From contig JAIGNY010000659.1 of the NCBI GenBank assembly GCA_020152595.1, positions 1,281,001 through 1,345,000 of the forward strand: a stretch of 64,000 bases of DNA. Reading direction: 5' to 3'. The notes under the pieces are model-generated. The model saw only the letters and a program-made list of their open reading frames with translations. It had not been told where the DNA came from and searched no databases. This document shows, one piece after another, positions 60,638 to 64,000 of the stretch (the stretch's first letter is position 1; each line of letters begins with the position of its first letter). A program made the position numbers and the translations under genes. The DNA comes from Chiridota heheva (Eukaryota; Echinodermata; Holothuroidea; Apodida; Chiridotidae).

Positions 60638-60754
60638 GATGAAAGCACTGATGAGAACAGAGAGGAACACGGTGGCCATCAACTGAGACAAAGGGTCAGA
60701 AAACAGAAGTACACTTCACATGGTGGCAGCAGATGTGTCAAGTCGCAAAGAAAG
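60638..60754 (+). CDS. Candidate exon 4 of the 55.8-kb gene
   Basis: 117 nt, phase 0. The acceptor is GTGCTTTTAATTTTCAG and the donor is GTGTGA. The peptide reads DESTDENREEHGGHQLRQRV then RKQKYTSHGGSRCVKSQRK, acidic then strongly basic. The acceptor is the best of the set. Exons 1 to 4 together give 116 residues, and the true gene would continue downstream, perhaps outside the window. No homologue recognised. Confidence 0.4.
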
Positions 60755-61597
60755 GTGTGATTTATAAAAGAGATAGAGTAGAAATCTTAGACACCATTTA
60801 CCAACATATCCAGTGTCTTCAGTGAAATGTCACCACGAGGCCGATAACATTTATTTCTGCACAAATCTTTCCATGTCCTCTTTCATATAAGATGAGTTAT
60901 TGATGGTGTCTTGTCTGTCCATCCATCTGTCTGTCCATCTGTATGTAATACAGTTTTAACACAAAAGAACTTATGGTAGTGTGTGACGCTACATCTATGA
61001 AATTTTCCTGTTAACTTCACCTCATGAGGACCTTGAATGAGTTCCCAATTATATGACCTTGACTAGTTCTCTAGGTAAGGGCTTCAAAGGAATTGTCTTC
61101 GGAACAGTGTGAGCACAATAACATCATGGCACTGAGATTCTACATCTATGAAATTTGCTTAAAGTGGTCCTGCTAAGCCTTCTAAAAAAATTGAGATTGA
61201 ATTAGTTATAGGCTTTTCATATCCCTAAATTCAATAACCTGTCAAGAAAGCCTGGAAATAAGTCCATTTTCAAAATGAAAAAGGACTTAAAACATGATCA
61301 TTTATTGCTTGCTCTGAAAAAAATTGAAAGGGATTTGTGACGTCATAATAGTTTGCTACATCATTTCAGGGGCTGCCGATCGTTAACAATGCATCACACA
61401 CACACATACTAACCATGTAGAAATAGCGTCTGAATGCATAAGTTTTTTTGGCTGTTTAGATCTTAATTTGTCATCTTCAACTTCAAGCTATGATAAAAAC
61501 AATTTGGAAATAAATGAAGAACATTCTCATAATGAAGGGATGTCATTCCTTTTGAATTTGAACTGCTTTCAGACAAGAAAGAAGGATCAGGCTTACA
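60755..61597. other. Stretch with a simple repeat and a doubtful exon
   Basis: At 60915-60948 there is a CTGT/CCAT simple run. At 60885-60905 TCCTCTTTCATATAAGATG matches the arm of MITE family 3, perhaps a remnant. An open segment after TTGGCTGTTTAG at 61459 (NLSSSTSSYDKNNLEINEEH) resembles the upstream exons in composition, but its phase does not fit exon 4 and no donor is evident. Confidence 0.35.
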
Positions 61598-61775
61598 ACC
61601 CTTACATGGGCCCTTACACGGTCCTACAGTACAAAGCTTGCGTAGCCGGCATGAAATTCTTACTGTTTCGCAAGTATTATTTTGTTACCCTTACACGGGC
61701 CCTTACACAGTCCTACAGTACAAAGCTTGCGTAGTCAGCTTGAAATCCTTACTGTTTCGCAAGTAATATTTTGTT
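61598..61775 (+). repeat. 89-bp tandem duplication
   Basis: Units at 61598-61686 and 61687-61775, both starting ACCCTTACAYGGGCCCTTAC and ending CGCAAGTAWTATTTTGTT. They differ at only a handful of positions, so the duplication is fairly recent. Confidence 0.93.
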
Positions 61776-63042
61776 AAACATAATCAAATTGAAGTGTTTG
61801 CAACAACATGTACTTTGTTTCTTCTTTTTTTACGTCTAATGGAAATATAAAGTTTTATTTATCAATGTTCAAGTCTCTGTTGCTTGACGTTTAGTCAACA
61901 GGCCTACGTGAACTGAATAGTTTATTCATGCGTTTTTGCACTTGAATTGAAAGTTTTTTTTTTTAAATGTGAAAATTTTGTTAGTTTACTTTTTAACGGC
62001 CTTGGCATATGGACACAATAATTACAATTCAGTTCTATTTTATTGATTTTTCTTCCTTCGATCATATTCCACAGAATATATAGAATAAATTATACAAATT
62101 TTCAATTGATTAAGTAGCCCAGTCGGTTACTGCATCGTCTTTTGAGCGAGAGGTTATGAGTTAGAATCTCAATGAGTCTTATTATTATTTTTTTCTTCTG
62201 TTTCCTTCATTTGAATTTTATTACTTGCAAAACAGTACAAATTTCATGTCAGAGACTATGCAGTCAAGCTACTGTTTAAATCGAACAGAACAGGGCAACA
62301 ATCTAGCGTGAGCTGAGTATGACACCGTACCCATTAAGCCCTGAAAACTCGGTTAATGTCAAGTGCACAAAACACGTCCAGAACTGTCTCGTTTTGTTGC
62401 CCTTTGCCATTGATAAACGACTTTTACTTTAAGAATTTATATTACTGCATCCTCCAACTACACAATGCTGCAGCATTTTGTTTAATATTTGCTTAAAAAA
62501 TGTAATATTTTAGAAGAACAAACAGAGATGCTATTGGTACTAGTTGTGAAATTTTAATGGCAGACAAACGTTACGTGGCATCGATACATTGTTTACATAC
62601 AGGCGTTCCCAAAATGATGTCATTGCGTAATGAGCCTCATTCTGGTTTTTTTTTGCAAGGTGACGAACAATGCATTTTTCGCAATCGATTGGGTTTTGTG
62701 CAGAAAAGTTATGTTTTTGCAAATCAATTAACATATTTAACGTAAGTTCCGACCTCCATGGCAGGACCACTTTAAGGTCATTGGGTCAAATCTTGAGAAC
62801 ATTCATTTTTCATATAACTTTTGAATCTTTGTTGTTGCATTTATGAGTCACATTGGCCACTTTATAAACACATTGTAAGATTGTGCAAATAGATGATCTT
62901 TGCTCAGTTGTCAAGGTCATAATGGTTAAGGGTTAACTGGTTTTCTTGGGAAAACAATTTTGTTGACCAATAGTTTATGCAACCTTAGTGCTACTGTACA
63001 TTCATGAGGTCAATTAGTACTTTAGTGATAAGGCTTTACTTT
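61776..63042. other. Non-genic stretch with tRNA-like remnant
   Basis: No exon recognised. CTTAAAGTGGTCCTGC at 61158-61173 is matched inverted at 62761-62776, possibly the ends of a 1.6-kb element. The overlapping plus and minus frames at 62540-62770 have no motif. Confidence 0.35.
62112..62180 (+). other. tRNA-like sequence (decayed tRNA or SINE head)
   Basis: GTAGCCCAGTCGGTTACTGC resembles a D arm with an A box. GAGCGAGAGG follows. TGAGTTAGAATCTCA resembles a T arm with a four-pair stem and B box-like core. The acceptor stem does not pair, so it is not an intact tRNA gene. Confidence 0.3.
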
Positions 63043-63290
63043 AAAGGGTTAGTTCAGGGTCAAGCAAATTTATCTTATTTGAAAGAGGACTTAAAAAAAG
63101 CAAAATGGTGAAGAAAGCATTCAAATAGCTAAATCTGTTAATAAGAAATTCAAGTTTAAAGCTTTGTCTATCTGTGTAGAAATGACTTGTAGAAAGTCTA
63201 CTATGGAGGTTGGCGCACTCATCCTCACATTCTTAACAATTTTTTAATGTATTTTAAAGAAAATTCATTAAAAATTGTTTAATGGTCACT
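63043..63290 (+). mobile_element. MITE family 3, partial copy
   Basis: Starts AAAGGGTTAGTTCAGGGTCA, with GAAAGAGGACTT, GCAAAATGGTGAAGAAAGC, TGTGTAGAAATGACT, CTACTATGGAGGTTGGCG and CTCACATTCTTAACAATT. The last words match the copy at 32771-33183, which reads CTACTATAGCAAGTTGGCG and CTCACATTCTTAACAATTG. The right arm is missing. Confidence 0.75.
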
Positions 63291-64000
63291 AATATCACAG
63301 GAGGCATTGGCAGCTGTTTGAGATAACGAATATCCCTAAAGGAAACAATGGATAGCAATGTTTTGGGGGGCAAGTGCACCCCTTTGCCCTTATGTTGAGC
63401 CACCAATAACAGGAGGCATGCTCACATGTGGAGTACATTAGAACATGCAGTTTCAATTGCTTTCAGTTACTCATTGCACGAAGTGGTAAAGTACAACAGT
63501 AATGGATATCTTAGATCAGACTTATTTAAATGTTCTTGCTGAAGAGACGACATAGGAACACTCTGGGAAAATTGGGAATTCGCGGAAAAGAGAAGAACAA
63601 AAATCAATTACCAAATAACAATTGTATTTTTTGTTGTTTTAATTTCCTGAATAAACAGCAGTATATGTAGTAAATATGTGCTCTAAAAATGCCCCATGTA
63701 ATTTAATAAAAAAGTACAATAAATTGTGAAAGAGGGAAGCAGAGGAAGATATATTTACTACATTAATATTATTTGGTGTTGCAATATTTGGTGGGAAGAT
63801 TTTCGACACCTTTATTCAGACCCGTGGAAAGTTTATAATTGATTCCAACACTGGGTACACAATCATTCTAGAGGCCCCAGGAAAATACATGTTAACTTTT
63901 TGGCCTTTAATGAAATTTTTGTGTAAATTTTCATAAGACATCATTCAGAGTACTGTTGTACTGATACAGTATTTTGTATTTCCCACCCACCTAATGATTT
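63291..64000. other. Window end, nothing recognised
   Basis: AT-rich sequence with no exon, RNA gene or repeat that I can support. Confidence 0.4.

Noticed and set aside
61459..61734. Fifth exon of the 55.8-kb gene (NLSSSTSSYDKNN onward)
   Set aside because: Composition fits, but the phase after the TTTAG acceptor does not join exon 4, and the frame runs into the 89-bp duplication.

Overview
The window looks like nuclear DNA of an animal, most likely a marine invertebrate. It is AT-rich, and candidate coding sequence comes as short open segments bounded by GT and AG. Most identifiable content is non-LTR retrotransposon debris (CR1/L2-like, Tx1/L1-like and I-like with RNase H), a tRNA-derived SINE, several terminal-inverted-repeat MITE families and large tandem arrays. 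An echinoderm or other invertebrate deuterostome would fit this repeat mix, but that is an impression and not a demonstrated assignment. Nothing bacterial (operons, ribosome binding sites, CRISPR) is present.

Layout. 1-2.75 kb: no gene seen. 2.76-4.8 kb: decayed CR1-like LINE (-). 6.0-8.25 kb: two related MITEs with 5-bp target duplications, and between them a LINE C-terminus split by a hAT-type MITE. 8.9-10.8 kb: I-like LINE (+) with RNase H. 11.6 kb: full-length SINE. 14.9-19.1 kb: Tx1-like LINE (-), interrupted by a headless SINE and flanked on both sides by tetranucleotide repeats. 19.2-25.9 kb: about 121 units of a 55-bp satellite with higher-order structure. 27.2-27.75 kb: 71- and 83-bp repeats. 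30.6-32.7 kb: the best gene, an intact 707-residue reading frame (-) with about 67 EQRG repeats and a C-terminal membrane segment. 33.6-35.3 kb: 36-bp and 21-bp minisatellites. 35.4-36.4 kb: LINE fragment split by a palindromic element, one arm of which holds a (TA)n run of about 340 bp. 39-44.3 kb: candidate exons of an unidentified plus-strand gene. 45.2 kb: second long (TA)n. 46.3-47.0 kb: a block repeated three times. 47.1-49.7 kb and 53.8-55.75 kb: two copies, in opposite orientation, of one CR1/L2-like LINE. 52.3 kb: complete copy of a third MITE family with other copies at 32.8, 46.2 and 63.0 kb. 55.8-60.75 kb: four small phase-compatible candidate exons (+) of an unidentified charged protein, with SINE, LINE-tail and palindromic insertions in the introns.

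How it fits together. No pathway can be read from this window. The main story is the order of events: LINEs inserted, then MITEs, SINEs and palindromic elements inserted into them, then local tandem expansion. The protein-coding candidates are the EQRG-repeat membrane protein and two incomplete multi-exon models. RNA-seq or comparison with a related genome would decide those models. All similarities between copies were judged by eye.
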